A stretch of DNA of 64,000 nucleotides from Yamadazyma tenuis. Its lineage: Eukaryota; Ascomycota; Pichiomycetes; Serinales; Debaryomycetaceae. The stretch spans positions 1,736,001 to 1,800,000 of the forward strand of contig NC_089462.1 in NCBI RefSeq assembly GCF_029203305.1, in the 5' to 3' direction. Position numbers and translations under genes: made by a program. The notes beneath the pieces are model-generated. The model saw nothing but the letters and a program-made list of their open reading frames with translations. It did no database searches and had not been told where the DNA came from. Positions 55,947 through 64,000 of this stretch are shown piece after piece; the stretch's first letter is position 1; the number at the start of each line of letters is the position of its first letter.

Positions 55947-56585
55947 CTATGCTACAAGCGGCTCATTGGGTGTGTTTTGTTGTTCCTCTTTCTGTGCTTC
56001 TTCGGGTTCAAGCTCGGTGCTCGGTGTCTCTGGGAAGCTGACTTTATGTGTGTCGTTGGCAACATCGGGCAATTGGACGGTACCATTGATCTCCCTATCC
56101 ATCCGTTCAAACTCCTCATCCACCTCCAATTCCTCGCTGTTGCTCAAGGCATTCTTCGTGCCCAAAATTTCCGATACCTCGTCGACCTTCAACCTTTCGT
56201 CCTCCACCTCGTCCATCAACTTGTCTATCTTATCGACGCTCATTTCGGTGTTGAGCTTCTGCAACACCTGGTTTCCTTGAGTTAACCCATACACCACGTC
56301 CTTCTCGATGAGCTTGAACTCAATGGTGCCTATAAGATTCTCGAGGTTGTCTAGTTGCTCGTAGGTCTTGGAGATCACCGACTGTTGCTGTTTCTTTGAT
56401 CTCAAGTAGAAGAGGGCTCGTTCCTTGTCTCCTTTGCTGAGAGCTTCTTTGGCAAGGTTTGTTTGTCGAAGCACCACCACGTTCAAGCGCTTCTGGTACT
56501 GTTTGAGCTTGTCCCGCTGCTGCTTCATCTGGAAGATGGCGCGGTCCTGGGCGGTGATTTTGGGGGTAGAAGGTTGTTGACCCAT
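55947..56585 (-). CDS. VPS20: ESCRT-III subunit Vps20 (CHMP6)
   Basis: The 212-residue SNF7-family protein (Sc Vps20 is 221) begins MGQQPSTPKITAQDRAIFQMK, with Gly2 available for N-myristoylation. The basic helical core (KQQRDKLKQYQKRL, KALFYLRSKKQQQ type) spans about 15-110. The acidic C-terminal half (EDERLKVDEVSEIL, then Glu-rich tail) contains the MIM/autoinhibitory region. Vps20 nucleates Snf7 polymers for multivesicular-body sorting. The ATG at 56585 is the family start; the long upstream open frame is a pyrimidine-rich leader. It is convergent with HEM2. Confidence 0.94.
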   Translation of the reverse strand: MGQQPSTPKITAQDRAIFQMKQQRDKLKQYQKRLNVVVLRQTNLAKEALSKGDKERALFYLRSKKQQQSVISKTYEQLDNLENLIGTIEFKLIEKDVVYGLTQGNQVLQKLNTEMSVDKIDKLMDEVEDERLKVDEVSEILGTKNALSNSEELEVDEEFERMDREINGTVQLPDVANDTHKVSFPETPSTELEPEEAQKEEQQNTPNEPLVA

Positions 56586-57200
56586 GATGAATGCGATTGC
56601 GAATTGAGTGAGAAATGATAACTGAGAACTGAGAGCAAGAGAGAAGGCAAGTGAGAAGAGAGAAGGAGAAATGGGGCAATGGGAAATAGGAAATAGGAAA
56701 TGGGAGGTCAGCGGTCTGTGGAGTAGAGACAAGTATCCTCCGGCCGGCCTATCGGCGGCGTGTAGCAATTGTCTCTTAGATATCTGCTTAACTCACCTAG
56801 ATGGTGTATTTGTTACCGCACGACCCTTATTACCTCAATGGGGCTGTTTGTAAATATTCTCAATTTTAGATTGCAAAAAGGAAAATTTCACATTGATCCA
56901 CCATCTTCACCTCCCAAACGAAGCTCCATTAAGCAAATTAATAGCGGAAATCAAAATATTACAAAATTTCCCATTACGGATCCACCACAAGTGCTCTGAA
57001 GAATTTTTTCTTTTTTTGCCGTGATACTTGCAATCTGCGAACGGTTGTTAAGCAAATCTAAATTCTTCCACCGTCTGATCCATCTGACAAACACCTAAAG
57101 TCGAAGGCATCAGAGACTATATTGCATCAACACTGCCACTGCCACGGCTCTTACCCTCCATCCGCTCTCTGTTGCATCTCCCTCTGGTTGTACTTGTGTC
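56586..57200. other. divergent intergenic VPS20-CDC20
   Basis: The VPS20 side is a GA-rich tract on the plus strand (56600-56710), including three copies of ggaaata, so the VPS20 leader is pyrimidine-rich. A GGCCGGCC palindrome lies at 56742-56749. GTAAATA (56850-56856), a forkhead-type core, lies upstream of CDC20. No gene is supported. Confidence 0.45.
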
Positions 57201-58892
57201 ATGGCTCCGTTGATCCTCGAACCAACCTCGTCACCTCCACTTGGACACCTGGAAAACCCCCATTTTAAAACGTCGCCGGCCAAGCACACCGCCGCCCCCT
57301 CACACACCTCGCCCACCAAACGGGTCCATTTGAAAAACATGAGTCCCAACGTCTCCAAAAAAACCATCTACCTCAACTTCACTCCCAAGCACGAAGAGTC
57401 TCGCATCCACAAACGACCCACTCTCAAACGGCCAATCTCCCACCCCCGGTCCCATAGCTCCATCACCCGCCACAACCCAAGCTTGGCGTTGTCGCCGTCC
57501 AAATTGACCCAGTCGCTCAGAAGAACTAATTCTTTCAATGATAATGCCTTCACCACCTCGTCCAACACTTTGGACAGATTTATTCCCTCCCGCCATAACT
57601 CTGTCAGCAGCAAGTTGGAGACCAATAACGTCAAGCCGCACCCCAACGCGTCGCCGCTGACCCACATCAAGGCCCAGTCCTCCAAAATTTACCAGAAACA
57701 TGTGGCTGAGGCCTGCGGCTTGGACATGAACTCGCGGGTGTTGCAGTACCAACCACTTCCTCCCGACCGCAAGAAACCGGTCAGCTTATTCAGCAGCGTC
57801 GGATCCTCGTCGCGGTCCATCACCCCAGCCATTGCCTTTGCCCGGGCCAAAAAAGTCCCTACCGCTCCTGAAAGAGTGTTGGACGCACCGGGGCTCATCG
57901 ATGACTTTTACCTCAACTTATTAGCTTGGTCGCTGACCAACTTGTTGGCCATCGGACTTGAAGACACGGTGTACGTGTGGAACGCCTCGACCGGGTCCGT
58001 GGGACTTTTGTGTGAATTGGCCAATAAGTGCACGGTGTCGTCGTTAAAATGGTCTGACGACGGGCTGTACATTTCGATCGGAAAAGACGACGGGCTCGTG
58101 GAGATCTGGGACATTGAGACCAACACCAAGTTGAGGACCCTCAACTGTGACAGTCATTTCACACGGGTAGCGGCTCAGGCCTGGAATCAGCACATCTTAA
58201 CCAGTGGGCTGCGAATCGGTAGCTTGTACCACTCGGACGTGAGAGTGCCTCTGCACTTTTCTGCCAAGTTCGAAGACGCTCATACGGCAGAGATTTGTGG
58301 CATTGAGTACAAACTGGATGGTCTGCAATTTTCCACCGGTGGAAACGATAATCTCGTGTGCATATGGGATGTCAGGTCTTCCGGCACAACGCATCAGCCC
58401 ATGTTCTCCAAGAGAACCCATAAGGCTGCCGTCAAGGCTTTGCTGTATTGTCCCTTTCAGAACAACTTGTTGGCCACAGGAGGTGGTTCTTCAGATAAAA
58501 CCATCAACTTCTGGAACACTAGCACCGGTACCAGGGTCAATAGCATTGAAACTGAATCCCAGATCTCCTCGTTGAATTGGGGGTTTTCGTCGGGCACCGG
58601 TATTGAAGTGGTGGCCACCCATGGCTTCCCTAATAATAACATCTCATTGTTCAGCTATCCCACTTTGCAGAAGACAGGTGAAATCCACCAAGCACATGGA
58701 TCTCGTATTTTGAGTGGGTGTCTTAGTCCTGATAGTCTCACCTTGGCAACGGTTGCGGGGGACGAGAACTTGAAGTTCTGGTCGATCTTCAATATGCCCA
58801 AGTCTGGGAAAGATAAGGATACTTTGGCTGATTCAGATAATGCTGACTTTTCCGACGAGAAACGAATGGAAAAATTAATGAACTTACGTTAG
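57201..58892 (+). CDS. CDC20: APC/C activator Cdc20 (WD40)
   Basis: The 563-residue protein has an N-terminal disordered region with the C-box DRFIPSR (residues 125-131), then the family hinge APERVLDAPGLIDDFYLNLLAW. Seven WD40 repeats follow (about 235-535: YVWNASTG, VEIWD, GGNDNLVCIWD, GGGSSDKTINFW, GDENLKFW). It ends MNLR, an Ile/Leu-Arg tail for APC/C docking. YVWNASTGS and the WD details favour Cdc20 over Cdh1 or Ama1. It recruits securin and B-type cyclins at metaphase-anaphase. The ATG at 57201 is the first in frame. Confidence 0.88.
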   Translation: MAPLILEPTSSPPLGHLENPHFKTSPAKHTAAPSHTSPTKRVHLKNMSPNVSKKTIYLNFTPKHEESRIHKRPTLKRPISHPRSHSSITRHNPSLALSPSKLTQSLRRTNSFNDNAFTTSSNTLDRFIPSRHNSVSSKLETNNVKPHPNASPLTHIKAQSSKIYQKHVAEACGLDMNSRVLQYQPLPPDRKKPVSLFSSVGSSSRSITPAIAFARAKKVPTAPERVLDAPGLIDDFYLNLLAWSLTNLLAIGLEDTVYVWNASTGSVGLLCELANKCTVSSLKWSDDGLYISIGKDDGLVEIWDIETNTKLRTLNCDSHFTRVAAQAWNQHILTSGLRIGSLYHSDVRVPLHFSAKFEDAHTAEICGIEYKLDGLQFSTGGNDNLVCIWDVRSSGTTHQPMFSKRTHKAAVKALLYCPFQNNLLATGGGSSDKTINFWNTSTGTRVNSIETESQISSLNWGFSSGTGIEVVATHGFPNNNISLFSYPTLQKTGEIHQAHGSRILSGCLSPDSLTLATVAGDENLKFWSIFNMPKSGKDKDTLADSDNADFSDEKRMEKLMNLR

Positions 58893-59520
58893 TATAGACA
58901 ATACATTCGAGAGAAACCAATAGAGAATGAAGAAATGGACGTTGGCAGAAGACAGTAGAGACATTGGCAACTTAGTGACAAGCGGTGTAGAGAAATGAAT
59001 ATTGGTGACCAGACGAGCAGAAATAGAGAGCTGAGATAGATACTAAGAGCTGTAATCATCTCTGTGCCGCTACTGGTTCATCCCTGCAGCCACCACAAAC
59101 ACTTACTAGTCAGATTCACACAATCTAACTAAAAAGGAAGATGCCGTTCTAATCGGGAAAAACGAGATGCCGAAAAATCTTATCGTGATAACTGACCATC
59201 CCATATTTCAGCCCCACTGATCTAATGGCCATATAGTTCATCAGACCTCTCATCTCTCAAACCCTTTAATTATCCGTTTACTTGCCTCACCTCTTCCTGC
59301 GGTATTATGTCCAGTTATGCGGTAACTAAAGTCGCAGCGGATGTCCGCGAACCAAAACCAGAACCGGCGAGAAAAACAGGAGAAACAAAAAACATTTTAT
59401 TATTAAGTGACCACTTATTTATCATCAATCTACAAGGTTTTCCCCAATTAATTCGAACTCCTTTGGTTCCAACATCCTTATAATCCGTCCATATACTTGA
59501 AGCAACACCAGTTTTTTTCG
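58893..59520. other. intergenic CDC20-HOG1 (HOG1 promoter)
   Basis: 628 bp without a supported gene. It contains GCGGATGTCCGC (59337-59348), which includes CGG-N4-CCG, a zinc-cluster-type inverted repeat, about 175 bp before HOG1. An A/T-rich core (aaacattttattattaag) follows at 59390-59407. No snoRNA or tRNA was recognised. Confidence 0.5.
59338..59347. promoter_or_regulatory. CGG-N4-CCG inverted repeat upstream of HOG1
   Basis: CGGATGTCCG, within the longer palindrome GCGGATGTCCGC, has the geometry bound by some dimeric Zn2Cys6 factors. No factor can be named. Confidence 0.35.
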
Positions 59521-60681
59521 ATGTCGACCGATGGAGAGTTCACCAGAGTCCAAATATTTGGCACGGTGTTTGAAATTACAAACAGATACACAGACCTAAA
59601 CCCGGTGGGTATGGGTGCCTTCGGCCTCGTGTGCTCGGCGGTAGACAAGTTGACCGGCCAGAACGTGGCGGTCAAAAAGATCATGAAACCGTTTCTGACA
59701 TCAGTTTTAGCCAAAAGAACATATAGAGAGTTAAAGTTGTTGAAGCACTTGACACACGAGAACTTGATCACCTTGGATGACATATTCTTGTCGCCCTTGG
59801 AAGATATCTACTTTGTGTCGGAATTGCAAGGTACCGATTTGCACCGATTATTAAGTTCTCGTCCCTTGGAAAAGCAGTTCATCCAGTACTTTACTTATCA
59901 GATATTGAGAGGATTGAAGTACGTGCACTCGGCCGGTGTCATCCACCGAGACTTAAAGCCTTCCAATATCTTGATCAACGAAAACTGTGACTTGAAAATC
60001 TGTGATTTTGGATTGGCCCGAATCCAGGACCTCCAAATGACCGGGTATGTATCCACCAGATACTACAGAGCCCCAGAAATCATGTTGACCTGGCAGAAAT
60101 ATGACACCGAGGTGGACTTGTGGTCGGTTGGATGCATATTATCGGAAATGATCGAAGGCAAACCGTTGTTCCCAGGTAAAGACCATGTGCACCAATTTTC
60201 CATCATAACCGAATTATTGGGTTCACCTCCACCAGATGTCATTGACACCATTTGCTCGGAGAATACCTTGAGGTTCGTACAATCCTTACCGCACAGAGAG
60301 CCCATCTCGTTTAGTGAAAGATTTGCTCATTGCAACCATGTTGAGCCTGAGGCCATAGATTTGTTGGCAAGAATGTTAATCTTCGATCCCAAGAAGAGGA
60401 TAAGTGCCGCAGACGCCTTGTCCCATTCCTATATGGAACCATACCATGATCCAACCGATGAACCGGTATGTCAGTCCAAGTTTGACTGGAGTTTCAACGA
60501 TGCTGATTTGCCTGTTGATACTTGGAGAGTGATGATGTACAGCGAGATTTTAGATTTCCACCAAATCGTCGGCGATAACGGTCAGGCACCACAGCCCGAT
60601 GAGCTTGCGCAGCTCCAGCATGAGGGGATCCAGGCCCCTTCAAACGGACAATCTCAAAGCCATGAACAGAGAGTAGAGTAA
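59521..60681 (+). CDS. HOG1: stress MAP kinase Hog1 (p38 type)
   Basis: The 386-residue kinase has the glycine loop GMGAFG, catalytic Lys in [21 protein letters not shown], and the activation loop TGY at residues 174-176, which identifies the p38/Hog1 class. The common-docking region is YHDPTDEP. It is activated by Pbs2 in osmotic stress. The ATG at 59521 (MSTDGEF) is the family start; the frame is open to a TTG at 59497. Codon 59 is CTG where S. cerevisiae has Ser (KPFSTAVLAK by recall), supporting CUG-Ser decoding. The C-terminal tail after the kinase domain is short and Gln-rich. Confidence 0.97.
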   Translation: MSTDGEFTRVQIFGTVFEITNRYTDLNPVGMGAFGLVCSAVDKLTGQNVAVKKIMKPFLTSVLAKRTYRELKLLKHLTHENLITLDDIFLSPLEDIYFVSELQGTDLHRLLSSRPLEKQFIQYFTYQILRGLKYVHSAGVIHRDLKPSNILINENCDLKICDFGLARIQDLQMTGYVSTRYYRAPEIMLTWQKYDTEVDLWSVGCILSEMIEGKPLFPGKDHVHQFSIITELLGSPPPDVIDTICSENTLRFVQSLPHREPISFSERFAHCNHVEPEAIDLLARMLIFDPKKRISAADALSHSYMEPYHDPTDEPVCQSKFDWSFNDADLPVDTWRVMMYSEILDFHQIVGDNGQAPQPDELAQLQHEGIQAPSNGQSQSHEQRVE

Positions 60682-60764
60682 TGATAAACATTTGTAAGAA
60701 CAAATAACCGAATACTAGTTTGTAGCCACAGATCCTGGAATACCACTACCTTTGAGTCACACTA

Positions 60765-60797
60765 CCTCATTTCGTCCTCATTTCGTCCTCATTTCGT
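60765..60797 (+). repeat. 11-bp tandem repeat upstream of RGP1
   Basis: Three exact copies of cctcatttcgt, followed by a degenerate fourth, lie between HOG1 and RGP1. They could be a simple expansion or clustered factor sites; ATTTCGT resembles an SCB variant weakly. Confidence 0.8.
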
Positions 60798-60897
60798 CCT
60801 CCTTTCACATTTCATGTATTTGGGTTCTCGTTCTCTCGTCCTCTTCTTCAATCTGCTCGCGTTCGCGATCCAATATCTACTACTTATTCTTCGTCTA

Positions 60898-62787
60898 ATG
60901 AATGCTTCGTCCCAATCACTATCGGGGCACGAGTACGTAAAGCAGATCGACCACCATCTTGATATACGTCTCGAGTACACTCACCAAGACGAAGCTGGTG
61001 TCGAATGCATTGTCACATTTGTTAATAAACACGAATCCACCCTTGTTGTCAATTCCACCCAACATCCCCAGACACCCAATGTCGACCTTCCCGGCATCCT
61101 GGAGGCCTCTATGCGTCTTTCGGATGGTTCCCCAGGTACCACCCACCTTTTTGTTGGGTATCTCCAGCTTTTCGGGTATGTGGTACTCAACTATAAGGCT
61201 GAGCTAGATGATAAAACAACTCTTTCCAATCTGGACCATGCTCCCCGAAACTCCCACTGGTGGGTCAACAAAGAGTACATTGGCAACTTTCTGGATCCCG
61301 ACAATGATATCTACGAACGGAACGAGAAGCTTGACACGGTTCCATTCATATATGACAATTTTCAAGACCAATTGGTTATCGGAGGAAGATTAGGAGGTAT
61401 CAACGACTTGGTGATCGAGGATGAAAAGAAGGGCACCCCCGTGACAATTGACCTGTCACAGAGGTACTTGCTCCAGGATTTGGTGTACAACTTCAACACT
61501 TTCAAACCCCCATCTCCCAAAGATAATATTGAAGAAGATGGGAAAGTACCGTTGAAGACCATAACTGATTGTATCATCCCATTTTTCTCCACCAGCCAGT
61601 CTCTATTGTTCACCGACTTGTCGTTGGGTGCATTTGCCTCTAAACGGTTTATGGTCAAGTTTCCTGTTATGCCTGATTCACCTCCAACTTACAATGCCAA
61701 TCTGACCGGTTTGACGGGTGAACAGGGTCTAGTCAGCATCAGACATCTGTTGGTGGTTGGTTTCCAAAAATTGGACACCAACAATCAGTTGTGTCCTGTT
61801 TCGCTTTATTTTCCATTGCCCATAAAACCAGAGAGAAAAGGACGAGATGAAAGATGGCTTCAAGCAGATTATTTGCAACATGTCACCATTGACAAGTCTT
61901 GGAAAGCCCAGATTATCCCCGATTCTTCGGAAATGAAGAAGTCTCATTCCCTGATACAACAAGAGCTCGATTTCAATGGCCTGGATAAGACAAATGAACT
62001 GAAACAGGCATTTCTTGGGGACCTAGATAAGTTGATCGAGGCTGATTTGCATAACCTCCCCAAGATGTCCACCAGGGAGCGGAAAAAAAGTATAAACAAC
62101 ATGAATGAACTGGAGGACATTCAAGGGGTGGTTCCTCAAATCCCAACCCATTTAAAGAAACAGTACAATTTCCTTGTGAACAATCGCCAGCTCTGTTTGA
62201 TCACTTTCTCACGTCCGTACTATCATGTTGGCGAAGACTTAATGTTCCACATAGACCTCAGTCACGAAGATACACAAGAGTCTACCACAATCGTTGGTGT
62301 GAGTGCTCACCTAGAAGCTCACGAAGTTTTCCACTTAAAGGACAACCAGAAATATACCAATATCTATGGAGTAAGTCCCAGCATTAAGGTTAACACCCTT
62401 GCGCCTTCGATGTTGAATTCAGCTGTTGAACATAAAACTGGTGCTGTGAGTAGCTATATTAACATCCCCAATTTTGCCTGCTCTCAGTTCCAGAGCTCGA
62501 AGTTCATGGACTTGAAGTATTTTGTGGTATTTGAGTTTAATCTCATGAAACTGGACACCTCCAATACAAATACAAATGGCACACGCCAGAGTCAGGATGA
62601 TGAGCCGGTGGACCCCTTACAAGAATCACAAGAGCTGGCGACTTTACTAGAACAAACAGAGCATCACGAACAACCCAACGGCCACTGGCACGAAACGGAC
62701 TTCCTGCTGCACATCCAAAACTACAAGTTCAACAACTATGGAAATGAGTTCACTTTCAGATTACCAGTAGTGATACTCCCTAGCTGA
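60898..62787 (+). CDS. RGP1: Rgp1, subunit of the Ric1-Rgp1 Ypt6 exchange factor
   Basis: The 629-residue protein (Sc Rgp1 is 663) has arrestin-like Rgp1 blocks. Landmarks are GYLQLFGYVVLNY near the N terminus, HLLVVGFQKLD (about 285), QLCLITFSRPYYHVGEDL (about 445) and the C-terminal DFLLHIQNYKFNNYGNEF. It works with Ric1 at the Golgi to activate Ypt6 in endosome-to-Golgi traffic. The ATG at 60898 (MNASSQSLSG) is preferred. An in-frame ATG at 60814 would add a hydrophobic 28-residue leader (SLVLFFNLLAFAIQYLLLI), unexpected for this peripheral protein. The 11-bp repeats lie just upstream of it. Confidence 0.85.
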   Translation: MNASSQSLSGHEYVKQIDHHLDIRLEYTHQDEAGVECIVTFVNKHESTLVVNSTQHPQTPNVDLPGILEASMRLSDGSPGTTHLFVGYLQLFGYVVLNYKAELDDKTTLSNLDHAPRNSHWWVNKEYIGNFLDPDNDIYERNEKLDTVPFIYDNFQDQLVIGGRLGGINDLVIEDEKKGTPVTIDLSQRYLLQDLVYNFNTFKPPSPKDNIEEDGKVPLKTITDCIIPFFSTSQSLLFTDLSLGAFASKRFMVKFPVMPDSPPTYNANLTGLTGEQGLVSIRHLLVVGFQKLDTNNQLCPVSLYFPLPIKPERKGRDERWLQADYLQHVTIDKSWKAQIIPDSSEMKKSHSLIQQELDFNGLDKTNELKQAFLGDLDKLIEADLHNLPKMSTRERKKSINNMNELEDIQGVVPQIPTHLKKQYNFLVNNRQLCLITFSRPYYHVGEDLMFHIDLSHEDTQESTTIVGVSAHLEAHEVFHLKDNQKYTNIYGVSPSIKVNTLAPSMLNSAVEHKTGAVSSYINIPNFACSQFQSSKFMDLKYFVVFEFNLMKLDTSNTNTNGTRQSQDDEPVDPLQESQELATLLEQTEHHEQPNGHWHETDFLLHIQNYKFNNYGNEFTFRLPVVILPS

Positions 62788-63081
62788 GCTTAATAACCCT
62801 GATTCCGCCTCCTGCATGGAGCCGATGCTCGCTTGGAATGTTCGCAATTTCACCAAAACAAACTAAATTGACTACATGCACGAGGCTCGAATAGGGCATT
62901 TAATTGCAGTTTGCGAAAAGATTTGCACAATCGCTCAGTTTCTGGCAACGGAAACTATTACAATAAAGATGTGCGATGAGACAATAGGCACACAAAATTT
63001 CTCTGGGGTGAAATTTGTATCTACCAAATGTATAAGTAGCCTTACGGGCGTCGCAATTTTTTTCTCTCGTTACCCAGTAAC
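62788..63081. other. promoter of the right-edge secreted-protein gene
   Basis: About 290 bp with TATA-like tataagta near 63030-63037, about 45-50 bp before the ATG at 63082. No gene is seen. Confidence 0.45.
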
Positions 63082-64000
63082 ATGAAACTTTCTACACTCG
63101 CTTTATCCTGTTTCTCGTTATTCACATGTATCCATGGAGAAACCTCATCTCCTTCATTCGTCGAATACGGCGTCGATGTGGTTGAGAGACAATTGAGTAT
63201 CCCTTCGCTCGTCTCCAGTTTGCTCGATGGATTCGACGTGGCCGACATCATCTCGGATGTCAACTTTGAGAAAATCGCTGGATGGGCTGATGACTTGTTA
63301 AACGAAGGTGACAACATTGATATCTTAGACAAAATTTTCGTCAGCTTGAAGAACACCAAAATTCTCCCCAATGCCGGTGTGTACCTTGTCACACACAACC
63401 TGACGTTGCAGATTCTTGAAGATTCCCTTCCCACCATATTGCTGGTAACTGGAAACATCAACACCACTGACTTCTGGGTGGCATTGGATAGATCTGGGTT
63501 GGCGTACTCGGTGGTGGCTGGTGCTCTCGAAAGTGATGAGTTCTTACCCTCAGTGTTGAGCATCGCCAAAAAGTTGATCAAGTCAGGAGGTATCAACTTG
63601 GAAAGTCTCTTGGAACAGGCAGAGAAGTTGATTGAAAGAGATACCATATACGCCGAGTTCGAGCTGGAGGTTGAGCCCCCCATGACATTTGCTACCCTCT
63701 ACAGAAGAGATAACATCGAGGATTTGTTGGAAACGGTGATGGAGTCGATTGAACGATCCGGCTTACTCAACGATACTATCATGACATTGCTCACCGATGA
63801 AGAATTCCAAGATGCCACAGTGGTGCTCATCCAAGGAGCTTTGCAGAACATCGGCTCGCTTATTCAAGGATCCGACTTTTCTGCCTTGCTGCCCATTCTT
63901 CAGTCTTTGTGGGATTCCAACATGTTGCAAGATATCTTGGAGGAAGCCTTACAAGACAAGGGTTTGAGAACGGCATTGACCACCGATTTGGCGTCGATGT
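63082..64000 (+). CDS. secreted or cell-surface protein, unknown family (3' end beyond window)
   Basis: Open from the ATG at 63082 to the window edge (306 codons, no stop). It starts with a signal peptide (MKLSTLALSCFSLFTCIHG). The rest is Leu/Ile/Asp/Glu-rich and helical, with loosely repeating segments such as SLVSSLLDGFD, LLETVMESIERSG and LQSLWDSNMLQDILEEALQD. N-glycosylation sequons are visible (NLTL, NTTD, NDTI), and a dibasic YRR-D site near residue 209 may be a Kex2 cut. The family is not recognised; a C-terminal GPI signal, if any, would lie outside. A TATA-like element lies about 45-50 bp upstream of the ATG. Confidence 0.8.
   Translation, partial: MKLSTLALSCFSLFTCIHGETSSPSFVEYGVDVVERQLSIPSLVSSLLDGFDVADIISDVNFEKIAGWADDLLNEGDNIDILDKIFVSLKNTKILPNAGVYLVTHNLTLQILEDSLPTILLVTGNINTTDFWVALDRSGLAYSVVAGALESDEFLPSVLSIAKKLIKSGGINLESLLEQAEKLIERDTIYAEFELEVEPPMTFATLYRRDNIEDLLETVMESIERSGLLNDTIMTLLTDEEFQDATVVLIQGALQNIGSLIQGSDFSALLPILQSLWDSNMLQDILEEALQDKGLRTALTTDLASM

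Noticed and set aside
63042..63683. 213-codon open frame antisense to the right-edge gene
   Set aside because: The plus strand has a signal peptide, a TATA-like element and an unbroken frame to the edge; the antisense frame is Ser-rich shadow.

Overview
This is a nuclear chromosome segment from a budding yeast (Saccharomycotina), most likely of the CTG-Ser clade (Debaryomycetaceae-like). It holds about 40 compact, almost intronless protein genes on both strands, plus three tRNA genes. Two observations point to CUG being read as serine. In NSP1 one FG-region unit has CTG at 48845-48847 exactly where every sister unit has Ser (GF-S-LGG). In HOG1, CTG at 59695-59697 falls where S. cerevisiae Hog1 has Ser, as I recall that sequence. 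A nuclear-encoded complex I 30 kDa subunit and a CUE-AlkB-GRF dioxygenase also fit a non-Saccharomyces yeast. Any Leu translated from CTG in this window should therefore be treated as probable Ser.

Layout. 0.4-9 kb: an RRM protein, NFU1 (Fe-S scaffold), FUN30 (chromatin remodeller), FYV10/GID9 (GID ubiquitin ligase) and BMT5 (rRNA methyltransferase). 9-18 kb: UBP1, PUB1-like, TRM12, tRNA-Gly(UCC), END3 and the complex I subunit. 18-28 kb: a Zn2Cys6 regulator, two identical tRNA-Ser(AGA) genes 6 kb apart, the AlkB-like gene, a small Cys-rich protein, a type II membrane GH17 glucanase and ALG6. 28-37 kb: RCN1, CIC1, XRS2 (with a previously hidden first exon), a secreted lipase, KAR5, a mitochondrial protein and RIM9. 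37-50 kb: HAL2/MET22, MSY1, DHR2, a small membrane protein, PNG1, a PITH protein, GPM1, NSP1 and an MPDU1-like protein. 54.7-64 kb: HEM2, VPS20, CDC20, HOG1, RGP1 and the start of a secreted protein cut by the window edge.

The unusual part is 50.7-54.6 kb, between MPDU1-like and HEM2. Two adjacent minus-strand paralogues (here A and B) are built from an 81-82-residue repeat that I cannot assign to any family. A (349 codons) is intact. B has five well-conserved units in constant phase plus a degenerate first unit, but is cut by one in-frame TAA at 53651-53653. An 86-bp block is shared between A and B with only two mismatches, which suggests recent duplication or gene conversion. A weakly supported reading of the unit is a helix-extension-helix (SAP/LEM-like) fold.

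Regulatory themes visible in the DNA. The ribosome-biogenesis genes BMT5, CIC1 and DHR2 carry PAC-type GATGAG/GCGATG elements. The genome-maintenance genes FUN30, XRS2 and the AlkB-like gene carry ACGCG-type (MCB/SCB) elements within about 60 bp of their starts. KAR5 has a pheromone-response-type TGAAACA, HAL2 a CACGTG, and GPM1 a TATA box with an A-rich leader. A recurrent intergenic motif, TTTTTTGCARCC, is unexplained. Start codons were chosen as the ATG giving the best family-like N terminus; several frames stay open upstream through non-ATG codons.
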